Shown piece by piece: positions 7,497 to 14,429 of a stretch of DNA of 14,465 nucleotides; positions within the stretch are counted from its first letter, which is position 1; each line of letters starts with the position of its first letter. The position numbers and the translations under genes are program-made. The DNA is from Eubacterium sp. UBA4343. GTDB taxonomy: Bacteria; Bacillota; Clostridia; Lachnospirales; Lachnospiraceae. Under the pieces are notes generated by a model, which saw only the letters and a list, made by a program, of their open reading frames with translations, did no database searches and was not told the origin of the DNA. The DNA is taken from NCBI GenBank assembly GCA_002394235.1, contig DGTF01000058.1, positions 1 to 14,465 on the forward strand. The letters run 5' to 3'.

Positions 7497-7589
7497 AAAA
7501 ATCGGGATTCATGAGATGGTTAATTTTGTGAAAACGTTTTTTTACGTTCACTTTGTACAAAAAACAAGCTCTTCGCCAAATGACTTCTA

Positions 7590-7618
7590 TTGATATTTTC
7601 CATGGGTGAGTATATAAT
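7590..7618 (+). promoter_or_regulatory. Consensus promoter of the CODH/ACS operon
   Basis: TTGATA (7590-7595), an exact 17-nt spacer, and TATAAT (7613-7618). Transcription would start near 7625, giving a leader of about 63 nt before the ATG at 7688. It is the best promoter in the gap and the only strong one on the plus strand upstream of the six C1 genes. All six may therefore be read from it. Confidence 0.85.
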
Positions 7619-7687
7619 CAAGGTGCTTGTGAAAAGAATATCATGCTTGTTTTTTTCAGCGATTGATCATTTAAGCGGAGGTCTCTC

Positions 7688-8044
7688 ATGCATATTTTAA
7701 GAGATGAAAACGGAAATCTGATTCCTCACGGCGCACATGATCACGATCACCATGATCACGACCATGCGGAAGCCTGCAATGCCGGATGCGGCAACTGCGA
7801 ACCGGAAAACGGGAAGTGCAAGGATCAGACATTTGCATTACTGAACTATATGGTTCAGCACAACACACAGCATGCTGCGGAAGCGGAGAAGATGGCCGGC
7901 GAACTGGAGAAACAGGGGCTGGCGGATGTTGCGGCACAGATCAGGGAGGGCGTCACCGAATACCAGAAGGGCAATATGTATCTGAATATCGCTCTGACAC
8001 TTTATAAGGAACACCTGAAGGAAAAGACCGGAGCGGAGAACTGA
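7688..8044 (+). CDS. Small His/Cys-rich protein, putative nickel chaperone of the CODH cluster
   Basis: A 118-residue protein whose family I cannot name with certainty. The N-terminal third carries a metal-binding stretch with seven histidines between residues 14 and 26 (HGAHDHDHHDHDH), followed by four cysteines, C30, C34, C37 and C44 (CNAGCGNC...C). Residues 46-115 look alpha-helical and soluble, with more histidines (MVQHNTQH). There is no signal peptide or membrane segment. GGAGG (7677-7681) precedes the ATG by 6 nt. As first gene of a run that continues with cooT, cooC and the nickel enzymes, it is well placed to store or deliver Ni, like the His-rich CooJ of Rhodospirillum rubrum. CooJ has its histidines at the C-terminus, so this would be an analogue. 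A role in cobalt or zinc handling is the alternative. Confidence 0.8.
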   Translation: MHILRDENGNLIPHGAHDHDHHDHDHAEACNAGCGNCEPENGKCKDQTFALLNYMVQHNTQHAAEAEKMAGELEKQGLADVAAQIREGVTEYQKGNMYLNIALTLYKEHLKEKTGAEN

Positions 8045-8075
8045 CGCAGAAGACACAGCAAAGGAGTTGATAGAA

Positions 8076-8258
8076 ATGTGTCTCGCAACCGTATATAAAG
8101 AAAGCGACAATACCGTAATCATGGAAAACACCGCACGAATTGATGTGGACGGTGATTTCGTGACTGTAGAAGATATTGTCGGAGAACAGACAAGAATTCA
8201 GGGCAGAATCAAGTGGGTGGACCTTGCAGCGAGCAAGGTTATGCTGGTCTGCGACTGA
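8076..8258 (+). CDS. cooT: CooT family nickel-binding protein
   Basis: A 60-residue protein starting MCLATVY. It fits the CooT family, small beta-rich dimers that bind Ni through the cysteine right after the initiator methionine and help supply nickel to CO dehydrogenase. The conserved opening with C2, the central VTVEDIVGEQTRIQGRI and the ending VMLVCD fit the family in length and layout. The ATG at 8076 has AAGGAG (8061-8066) 9 nt upstream. An in-frame TTG at 8067 would displace the Cys2 ligand and is rejected. It lies 31 bp after the His-rich gene. The last codons contain a small perfect hairpin (ACCTTGC/GCAAGGT, 8221-8239). The family is sometimes mislabelled as RNA-binding. Confidence 0.9.
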   Translation: MCLATVYKESDNTVIMENTARIDVDGDFVTVEDIVGEQTRIQGRIKWVDLAASKVMLVCD

Positions 8259-8263
8259 TGACA

Positions 8264-8290
8264 GTTCCCCTGATCGGATGAGCAGGGAAC
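8264..8290 (+). other. Hairpin in the cooT-cooC gap
   Basis: GTTCCCCTG (8264-8272) pairs with CAGGGAAC (8283-8290), apart from one bulged C, around a 10-nt loop. A run of T residues occurs about 15 nt later (8303-8308), too far for a normal intrinsic terminator. It may be an mRNA stabilising or processing structure between cooT and cooC. Confidence 0.45.
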
Positions 8291-8349
8291 AGGACAGCAG
8301 AGCTTTTTTACTGCAGATGCAGATAAGGAAACAGGAGGTGTAATCGCCA

Positions 8350-9117
8350 ATGGCGCATGTGATTGCCGTCGCAGGCAAGGGCGGTGTCGGAAAGACGACG
8401 CTGACTGCATTATTAATACAGTATCTCTGTAAGAGCGGGAAAGGTCCCGTGCTTGCGGTGGATGCGGACGCAAATTCAAATCTTAACGAAGTTCTCGGAG
8501 TCGAGGCACCGCCGACACTCGGAGAAATCCGCGAGGAGATCAATCATGCGGAGGATTTTGGAAGCAAGCTTCCCTCCGGAATGAGCAAGGCAGAGTACGC
8601 GCAGTTCCGTTTACAGGGCGCGCTCACAGAGGAGGATGATTTTGACCTCCTGGTCATGGGGCGTACTCAGGGGAAGGGATGCTACTGCTACGTCAACGGA
8701 CTGCTTCAGACACAGCTTCAGAAGCTTCAGTCGAACTACCCCTATATTGTAGTGGACAATGAGGCGGGACTTGAGCATATCAGCAGAGGCATCCTTCCAA
8801 GCATGGAGACGGCAATTCTTGTCAGCGACTGCTCCAGAAGAGGCGTTCAGGCTGCCGGAAGGATCAAGGATCTGATTGCAGAGTGTCATCTGAACCCGGA
8901 GAGAATCGGACTGATTGTCAACCGTGCTCCGAACGGAAAGCTCAATGAGGGCACAAAAGAGGAAATCGAGAAGCAGGGTCTGGAACTGCTCGCAGTGGTT
9001 CCGGCAGATGATACCGTGTATGAGTTCGACTGTGATGGAAAACCATCTGTTGATCTTCCAGAGGATTCACCGGTCAGAGCTGCCTTGATGGAGGCAGTCA
9101 GAAAGCTGGGACTCTGA
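8350..9117 (+). CDS. cooC: CooC-type nickel-insertion ATPase for CO dehydrogenase
   Basis: MinD/ParA-type P-loop ATPase that forms a nucleotide-dependent dimer and promotes nickel insertion into the C-cluster of CO dehydrogenase. The deviant Walker A GKGGVGKTT is at 9-17. The metal-binding C-X-C of the family is C111-Y-C113 in GKGCYCYVNG. The switch/Walker B-like DNEAGLEH follows near 138-145. The length, 255 residues, is typical. The ATG at 8350 follows AGGAGG (8334-8339). It lies directly upstream of cooS and downstream of cooT, so its client is most likely that CODH. It is a distant paralogue of the second ATPase at 11414, with a different CXC context and an extra segment before it (about 60-90). 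Confidence 0.93.
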   Translation: MAHVIAVAGKGGVGKTTLTALLIQYLCKSGKGPVLAVDADANSNLNEVLGVEAPPTLGEIREEINHAEDFGSKLPSGMSKAEYAQFRLQGALTEEDDFDLLVMGRTQGKGCYCYVNGLLQTQLQKLQSNYPYIVVDNEAGLEHISRGILPSMETAILVSDCSRRGVQAAGRIKDLIAECHLNPERIGLIVNRAPNGKLNEGTKEEIEKQGLELLAVVPADDTVYEFDCDGKPSVDLPEDSPVRAALMEAVRKLGL

Positions 9118-9210
9118 TACCTTTGAGACCCGTATAAGAGTAAAGTACCGGAGGGCGTAAGCCGGGCACATTTAATTTCGAATGCTGGCACAGGCGATGC
9201 AGTGGTTCTG

Positions 9211-9247
9211 CTGCCTACGGCAGAGCGGTTCTGTGATGAGGAACCGC
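9211..9247 (+). other. Double hairpin in the cooC-cooS gap
   Basis: CTGCC (9211-9215) pairs with GGCAG (9219-9223), and immediately after it GCGGTTC (9225-9231) pairs with GAACCGC (9241-9247). An AT-rich stretch follows, with a self-complementary TTAAA/TTTAA pair near 9255-9270, and then the strong cooS ribosome binding site GAGGAGG (9297-9303). There is no good T-run right after the stem, so transcription likely reads through. A role in transcript stability or differential cooS expression is possible. Confidence 0.5.
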
Positions 9248-9311
9248 AGATAGATTAAATTTTTGTTTAATTAACTTAATAAACCATTATACTTTTGAGG
9301 AGGACAAAAGC

Positions 9312-11201
9312 ATGGCATTCAGACCGTATACGATCGAGGAACTCGAGGCGGCCACTAACAGATTACTGGAAACTGGCGCAAAAGTAGGAGCGGATTCCTA
9401 TCAGGCCAGACTGAAGAATCAGACCCCGCACTGCGGATTCGGTGAGAAGGGAATCTGCTGCCGGATCTGCCGCATGGGACCGTGCCGTATCACACCGAAG
9501 GCACCTCGCGGAATCTGCGGCTGCGACGCGCATGGAATTGTTGGAAGAAACTTCCTGCGTTTTGTAGCGGGAGGCGCTGCCACCCATTCAGATCACGGAC
9601 GTTCCATCTGCTACACCCTTTACAATACAAAGCCGGAAGGCCCGTACACCGTGAAGGATCCCGAGAAGCTGATCCGTATCGCGAAGGAGTGGGGCGTTGA
9701 GACTGAGGGAAAGGATATCTATGACCTCGCTCACGAGGTTGCGTACATGGCGATGGAGGAGTACGGAAAGGTATTCGGCACGCAGAGATGGCTGTCGAGA
9801 GCTCCGGAGCACACCAGAGAGCTCTGGCACAAGGCGGAGATTGAGCCGAGAGCAATCGACCGTGAGATTTCCTGCTCCATGCATATGACACATATGGGCA
9901 ACTCCTCTCTGCCGGAGGCACTGATCCGTCAGTCTCTGAGAGCCGGAATGTCCGACGGATGGGGCGGTTCCATGGCCGGAACCGAGTTCTCCGATGTTCT
10001 GTTCGGGACACCGAAGCCGGTTGACACAAGTGCGAACCTTGGCGTAATGGTCGAGGAGAACGTAAATATCGTTGTACACGGACACGATCCGGCACTTTCC
10101 GAGCTTGTCTGTGACTATGCGGAAGATCCCGAGATGATCGAGCTCGCCAAGAGCGTCGGCGCAAAGGGAATCACCGTATCCGGCGTGTGCTGCACATCCA
10201 ATGAGGTTGCGATGCGCCGCGGAATCCCGATGGCAGGAAACTTCCTGCAGCAGGAAAATGTAGTTCTGACCGGAGCCTGCGAGGCGATTGTCGTTGATGT
10301 TCAGTGTATCTTCCCGGCACTTGGACCCCTGTCCAAATGCTTCCACACAAAGTTCATCACAACTTCTCCGATTGCCAGAATGCCAGATTCCGATTTCATC
10401 GAGTTTGATGTAGACGATGCGGATAAGCAGGCAAAGCTTATCGTTGAGACGGCTGTCAAGAACTTCAAGAACAGAAAACCGGAGCTTGTACATATCCCGC
10501 AGCTGAAGACAAAGGCAACCGTCGGATATTCTGTTGAAGCAATCAAGAAACAGCTCAACGTGGTTACAAACTCTCAGGTGGACGAGCTGGATACGCTTCA
10601 GCCGCTGGTTGACTGCATCACATCCGGTGTTATCCGCGGATGCGTTGCGATGGTCGGCTGCAATAACCCGCGGGTTCGTCCGGATACCGCTCACATCGGT
10701 CTGATGAAGAAGCTGATCGAGAACGATATTCTGATTGTCGCATCCGGATGTTCGGCACAGGCAGCTGCAAGAGTCGGACTCATGGATAAGGAGGCAAAGG
10801 AGATCTGCGGAACCGGTTTGAAGACCGTTTGTGAACTCGCAGACATCCCGCCGGTTCTTCATATGGGATCCTGCGTAGATATCAGCCGTATGTGCGTACT
10901 GGTATCGGATCTGGCAAAACAGGCTGGCTGCAATATTTCTCAGCTTCCTGTTGTCGGCTGCGCTCCGGAATGGATGTCCGAAAAGGCGGTATCCATCGGA
11001 AACTATGTGGTTGCTACCGGAATTGATACCTTCCTTGGAGTTGAACCTGGAGTATCCGGATCGGATCAGATCACTGATCTTCTTACCGGTGGAATCCGCG
11101 ACTGGGTTGAGGCTGCATATACCTTCGAGCCGGATATCGATAAGCTTGGTGACGAGATGATCGAGAGAATCGAGGAGAAGAGAAAAGCACTCGGAATCTG
11201 A
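9312..11201 (+). CDS. cooS: Anaerobic CO dehydrogenase catalytic subunit (CooS/AcsA)
   Basis: Ni-Fe-S enzyme that interconverts CO2 and CO. In acetogens the CO is channelled to acetyl-CoA synthase, encoded downstream. Of 629 residues, the N-terminus carries C41 and C49 (bridging D-cluster) and C50, C53, C58 and probably C69 (B-cluster) in GICCRICRMGPCR. C-cluster ligands align with the Carboxydothermus CODH-II set: a histidine in VVHGHDP (256-260), then C294 (GVCCTSNE), C332 (VQCIFPAL), C450 (VGCNN), C480 (ASGCSAQAA) and C521 (MGSCVDIS). The proton-path histidines ATHSDHGR (90-97) and the catalytic lysine K558 (SEKAVSIG) are present, so it should be active. The GAGGAGG site is strong. It is named acsA where it works with ACS. 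No ferredoxin gene follows it. Confidence 0.97.
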   Translation: MAFRPYTIEELEAATNRLLETGAKVGADSYQARLKNQTPHCGFGEKGICCRICRMGPCRITPKAPRGICGCDAHGIVGRNFLRFVAGGAATHSDHGRSICYTLYNTKPEGPYTVKDPEKLIRIAKEWGVETEGKDIYDLAHEVAYMAMEEYGKVFGTQRWLSRAPEHTRELWHKAEIEPRAIDREISCSMHMTHMGNSSLPEALIRQSLRAGMSDGWGGSMAGTEFSDVLFGTPKPVDTSANLGVMVEENVNIVVHGHDPALSELVCDYAEDPEMIELAKSVGAKGITVSGVCCTSNEVAMRRGIPMAGNFLQQENVVLTGACEAIVVDVQCIFPALGPLSKCFHTKFITTSPIARMPDSDFIEFDVDDADKQAKLIVETAVKNFKNRKPELVHIPQLKTKATVGYSVEAIKKQLNVVTNSQVDELDTLQPLVDCITSGVIRGCVAMVGCNNPRVRPDTAHIGLMKKLIENDILIVASGCSAQAAARVGLMDKEAKEICGTGLKTVCELADIPPVLHMGSCVDISRMCVLVSDLAKQAGCNISQLPVVGCAPEWMSEKAVSIGNYVVATGIDTFLGVEPGVSGSDQITDLLTGGIRDWVEAAYTFEPDIDKLGDEMIERIEEKRKALGI

Positions 11202-11228
11202 TTAAAAGCCGCACAGACAGATTTACAA

Positions 11229-11385
11229 ATGCAGGCCGGCGCACCCGGATGCGGGACGCCATAGAAAAGTATCAGCTGCGGATCGCTTCGTGACCTGCAT
11301 CTTCGCGGGTTACGGGGCTGTCCGCCGCTGTTTCCGGCTGCTTTTGCGCAGATTATCCGTGTGATAAGAACGGGAGCGGCCGGAA
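11229..11385 (+). other. Multi-stem structured intergenic region upstream of acsF
   Basis: Two nested structures can be drawn. In the first, ATGCAGG (11229-11235) pairs with CCTGCAT (11294-11300) and encloses GGCG-CA-CCCG-GATG-CGGG-A-CGCC (11238-11260). In the second, TTCCGG (11332-11337) pairs with CCGGAA (11380-11385), enclosing CTGC/GCAG (11338-11351) and TTATC/GATAA (11353-11367), a three-way junction. The second closes 15 nt before the acsF ribosome binding site GGAGG (11401-11405). There is no T-run, so it is not a terminator. I recognise no known riboswitch class. Confidence 0.4.
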
Positions 11386-11413
11386 TTATTCAGCAGAGTT
11401 GGAGGCTTTATTA

Positions 11414-12199
11414 ATGAAGATAGCGATCACCGGAAAAGGCGGCGTCGGCAAGACTACGTTTGCGGCAACACTGGCCAGGATGTATGCGGATCAGGGCAAT
11501 GGGGTGCTTGCGGTGGATGTGGATCCGGACGCAAACCTTGGACTGGCGCTCGGTTTTTCAGAAGACGAACTCGACCAGATCGTTCCGATCACAAAGATGC
11601 GTGAGCTGATTAATGAGAGGACTGATCTGGACGAGATTACGAATATGTACAAGCTGAATCCGAAGGTTGATGATCTTCCGGATAAGTTTGCAAGAGAGAA
11701 GAACGGCGTGAAGCTTCTTCTTCTCGGAACCGTAGATACAGCGGGCCGCGGGTGCGTCTGCCCGGAGCACGTGCTACTCCGAAGACTGATTCATCATCTG
11801 ATGCTTCGCAGCAACGATGTGGTGATCATGGATATGGAGGCAGGACTGGAGCATCTCGCAAGAGGCACCACAAAGGGAATGGACCAGTTCATTGTCGTGA
11901 TCGAACCGGGGGCGAGGAGCATTCAGACATACAAAAATGTAAAACGGCTTGCCGCTCAGCTTGGCATCAACGATGTCAATGTGGTGGCAAATAAGATCCG
12001 TGACGAGAAGGATGAAGAATTTATCCGATCCCGGATACCGGAGGAAAATATCCTCGGATTCATACACTATAATACGGATATCATGGATGCCGACAGGCAG
12101 GGCTGTTCACCGTATGATTACAGCAGGCAGCTCCTTGAAGAAGTTAGTTCTATTAAAGAAAAAATAGATCAAATAAAAAACGCGGAGGTAGAAAAATGA
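11414..12199 (+). CDS. acsF: CooC-family ATPase, AcsF-like acetyl-CoA synthase maturation factor
   Basis: A second MinD/CooC-type ATPase, 261 residues, starting MKIAITGKGGVGKTTF with the deviant Walker A at 7-15. The switch I aspartates lie in DVDPDANLGLALGF (about 35-48). The C-X-C metal motif is C114-V-C116 in AGRGCVCPEHV. DMEAGLEHLARGT near 137-149 is the Walker B/switch II equivalent. The stop codon overlaps the acsB start in ATGA, so the two are translationally coupled. That coupling points to the AcsF role, nickel loading of the ACS A-cluster, rather than to the CODH. The start is the ATG at 11414, with GGAGG (11401-11405) 8 nt upstream. An in-frame TTG at 11399 overlaps that site and is rejected. 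Confidence 0.88.
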   Translation: MKIAITGKGGVGKTTFAATLARMYADQGNGVLAVDVDPDANLGLALGFSEDELDQIVPITKMRELINERTDLDEITNMYKLNPKVDDLPDKFAREKNGVKLLLLGTVDTAGRGCVCPEHVLLRRLIHHLMLRSNDVVIMDMEAGLEHLARGTTKGMDQFIVVIEPGARSIQTYKNVKRLAAQLGINDVNVVANKIRDEKDEEFIRSRIPEENILGFIHYNTDIMDADRQGCSPYDYSRQLLEEVSSIKEKIDQIKNAEVEK

Positions 12200-14319
12200 C
12201 TTTATTTGATGTGATTTTTCAGGGAAATGATGCAGTTTACGGACTGACAGAAAAGGCCGTAGACGATGCCATCGCAAAGTATGGCGCAGACAAAAAGGTA
12301 GGCTTTCCGGGGACTGCATACAGCATTCCGTGCTATTATGCTGTTACAGGAACCAAGGTCAGCACACTCGGCGAGTTGAAAGATGCGCTTGCGGTTGTCA
12401 AGACACTTATGACAAGAGAGGCAAAGCTGAATGACGCTCTGATGTCCGGTGTAGCAACGGCTCTTCTTGCGGAGTTCATCGAGGTTCTCAAGTATATCGA
12501 TAACGATACGCCATATGAGGCTCCTTACACAGGTCATCTGCCGGATCCGGTTATCCGTGAGCTCGGTGTTCCGCTTGTTACCGGAGATATTCCGGGCGTT
12601 CCGGTTATCATCGGTGAGGCTCCGACAGCAGAAGAGGGCGCAGCCCTTGTTAAATCCTATCAGGAGCAGGGACAGCTCGTTACACTGGTCGGCGGCATCA
12701 TTGATCAGTGCGCGCAGCAGAAGGTTAAGATGGGCGCTAATGTCCGTGTAATCCCGCTTGGCAAGGATATCACAGCTGTTGCACATGTCGTTTCTGTCGC
12801 GATCCGTGCGGCTCTGATCTTTGGCAACATCAAACCGGGTGACGCCGCAGGACTCATGGCATATACCAAGGAGCGCGTTCCGGCATTTGTCAATGCTTTT
12901 GCTCCTCTGAACGAAGTTATCGTGGCTGCCGGCGCCGGCGCGATCGCGCTTGGATTCCCGGTTATCACGAACGAGGATACCTTCGCGGTTCCGGAATGCC
13001 TGATTCCGAAGGTTCCGGTAGAAAAGATGAATGCTGCTTCCCTGGAAGCAAGAAACATCAAGATCAAGATTACAAAGGTAGATATTCCGGTTTCCTTCGG
13101 CTCCGCGTTCGAAGGTGAAATCGTACGCCGCGGTGACATGCAGGTTGAGTTTGACGGTTCCCGTGTGGATTGCTGCGAGCTCGTACATATGAAGGATCCG
13201 TCAGAGGTTGAGGATCACTCCTTCGAGCTGATCGGACCGGACTTCGATGAATTCCCGGTCGGCAGCAAGCAGTCTATCGCCTATGTGGTTGAGGTTGCCG
13301 GAAAGAACATGCAGGCAGACTTCGAGCCGGTATTTGAGCGTAAGTTCCATTCTTACCTCAACTGCATCGAGGGTCTGATGCACACCGGTCAGCGTGATAT
13401 GATCCGTATCCGTATCAGCAAGGATACCTTCAATGCCGGCTTCCGCGCAAAGGATCTTGCAGAGGTTCTGTACACCCAGATCAAGAACGAATTTGCCGCT
13501 GTTGTAGACAAATGTCAGGTAAAGATTTACACCAAGCCGGAGGACTGCACAAGAATCCGTCATGAGATTGCCATTCCGATGTTTGACAAGCGTGACGAGA
13601 GACTGTCGAGTATGACTGATGAGGCAGTTGATGTATATTACAGCTGCATCATGTGTCAGGCATTCTCTCCGAGCCATGTATGTATCGTAACTCCGGAGCG
13701 TCTCGGACTGTGCGGAGCCGTATCCTGGTTCGATGCAAAGGCAACGCATGAGCTGGATCCGAACGGACCCTGCCAGGTTGTTACAAAGGAGCGCCCGATC
13801 GATGAGAGAATCGGTGAGTATGAGGATGTAAACGAGGCAGTCAAGAAGTTCTCCCAGGGTGCGCTTGATGATGTATCTCTGTATTCCATCATGGAGAAGC
13901 CGATGACATCCTGCGGATGCTTCGAGTGTATCTGCGGTATTGAGCCGTTCTCCAACGGTGTCTGCATCGCAAACCGTGAGTATGCAGGTCAGACTCCTCT
14001 CGGAATGACATTCTCAGAGCTCGCTTCCATGACAGGCGGCGGTGTTCAGACACCGGGCTTCATGGGCCACGGCCGTCACTTCATCGCCTCCAAGAAGTTC
14101 ATCTCGGCCGAGGGCGGCCCGCAGCGCATCGTGTGGATGCCCAAGGAGCTCAAGGAGTCCGTGGCGCCCAAGCTCAACAAGGCCGCCAAGGAAGTGCTGG
14201 GCATCGACAACTACACCGATATGATCTGTGACGAGACCATCGCCACCGACGCCGAGGAAGTCATGAACTTCCTCACCGAGCACAATCACCCCGTCCTGCA
14301 GATGGGCGAGCTGATGTAA
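12196..14319 (+). CDS. acsB: Acetyl-CoA synthase (CODH/ACS complex ACS subunit), with a mosaic 3' end
   Basis: Makes acetyl-CoA from CO, a corrinoid-bound methyl group and CoA at the Ni-Ni-4Fe4S A-cluster. All A-cluster ligands are present: C484, C487, C496 and C506 (SCIMCQAFSPSHVC, then GLCG) for the cubane, and C573-G-C575 (TSCGCFEC) for the distal nickel. They sit at a constant offset of -22 from the Moorella numbering, which explains the 707 against 729 residues as a shorter N-terminus. The ATG overlaps the acsF stop by 4 bp. From residue 621 onward (position 14056) the reading frame is intact and family-like, but codon use shifts sharply to GC-ending codons (GCC, CCC, GGC, CTC). Only 6 of the last 87 codons end in A/T, against 35 of the preceding 85. 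The 3' end therefore has a different origin from the rest. Confidence 0.96.
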   Translation: MTLFDVIFQGNDAVYGLTEKAVDDAIAKYGADKKVGFPGTAYSIPCYYAVTGTKVSTLGELKDALAVVKTLMTREAKLNDALMSGVATALLAEFIEVLKYIDNDTPYEAPYTGHLPDPVIRELGVPLVTGDIPGVPVIIGEAPTAEEGAALVKSYQEQGQLVTLVGGIIDQCAQQKVKMGANVRVIPLGKDITAVAHVVSVAIRAALIFGNIKPGDAAGLMAYTKERVPAFVNAFAPLNEVIVAAGAGAIALGFPVITNEDTFAVPECLIPKVPVEKMNAASLEARNIKIKITKVDIPVSFGSAFEGEIVRRGDMQVEFDGSRVDCCELVHMKDPSEVEDHSFELIGPDFDEFPVGSKQSIAYVVEVAGKNMQADFEPVFERKFHSYLNCIEGLMHTGQRDMIRIRISKDTFNAGFRAKDLAEVLYTQIKNEFAAVVDKCQVKIYTKPEDCTRIRHEIAIPMFDKRDERLSSMTDEAVDVYYSCIMCQAFSPSHVCIVTPERLGLCGAVSWFDAKATHELDPNGPCQVVTKERPIDERIGEYEDVNEAVKKFSQGALDDVSLYSIMEKPMTSCGCFECICGIEPFSNGVCIANREYAGQTPLGMTFSELASMTGGGVQTPGFMGHGRHFIASKKFISAEGGPQRIVWMPKELKESVAPKLNKAAKEVLGIDNYTDMICDETIATDAEEVMNFLTEHNHPVLQMGELM

Positions 14320-14332
14320 CCGCTCAAACCCC

Positions 14333-14368
14333 ATACCGCCTGAGCCGTGGCTCAGGCGGTATTTTTTT
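14333..14368 (+). terminator. Strong intrinsic terminator directly after acsB
   Basis: ATACCGCCTGAGC (14333-14345) pairs perfectly with GCTCAGGCGGTAT (14350-14362) around a CGTG tetraloop, followed by a run of seven T residues (14362-14368). It begins 14 bp after the acsB stop and ends the operon there. It lies within the sequence block of changed composition that starts at 14056, so it belongs to that block and not necessarily to the native operon. Confidence 0.93.
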
Positions 14369-14401
14369 CGGGAAAAATTCCCTTCTCCCTCCCCATATAT
14401 C

Positions 14402-14429
14402 TTGACAAACACACCTCGGGTGATACAAT
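14402..14429 (+). promoter_or_regulatory. Promoter for a gene beyond the right edge
   Basis: TTGACA (14402-14407), a 16-nt spacer, and TACAAT (14424-14429). The window's last six bases, GGGAGG (14460-14465), look like a ribosome binding site, so a plus-strand gene should start within about 15 bp outside the window. This marks a new transcription unit after acsB and shows no continuation of the acs operon. Confidence 0.7.

Larger units (their letters stand above)
6875..7687. other. 813-bp intergenic region between the divergent aldo/keto reductase and CODH operons
   Basis: This AT-rich stretch has no convincing gene. The small plus-strand frames at about 7205-7477 and 7270-7593 overlap each other and lack recognisable domains. 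It holds the tandem repeat next to the reductase (6875-7002), a pair of CACAGG/CCTGTG arms (7208-7236), direct repeats at 7263-7284 and 7346-7368, and a GGCAAC/GTTGCC hairpin (7441-7469). It also has a Rex-like palindrome (7479-7496), GTGA/TCAC-type arms (7528-7551), the palindrome TTTGTACAAA (7552-7561), and a consensus promoter (7590-7618). The core GTGCA occurs at 7205, 7280, 7364, 7398 and 7481. The density of small symmetric motifs suggests a complex control region for the C1 operon. Confidence 0.6.

Noticed and set aside
7205..7593. Small plus-strand frames of 90 and 107 codons in the large gap
   Set aside because: They overlap in different frames, have no family resemblance and poor start signals, and the region is better explained as regulatory DNA.
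8303..8308. T-run after the cooT hairpin as an intrinsic terminator
   Set aside because: The T-run starts about 12 nt after the stem, which is too far, and cooC downstream lacks its own promoter.
9285..9294. TATACT as a -10 box for a separate cooS promoter
   Set aside because: It sits almost on the ribosome binding site, so transcription would start at or after it, and the upstream -35 candidate would need a 19-nt spacer.
9588..10862. 424-codon minus-strand frame inside cooS
   Set aside because: It is antisense to a gene with all CODH metal ligands. The product is rich in Cys, Arg and Leu as expected from reversed codons, and no ribosome site was seen.
12202..13188. 328-codon minus-strand frame inside acsB
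   Set aside because: It is a shadow of acsB with no motif or translation signal.
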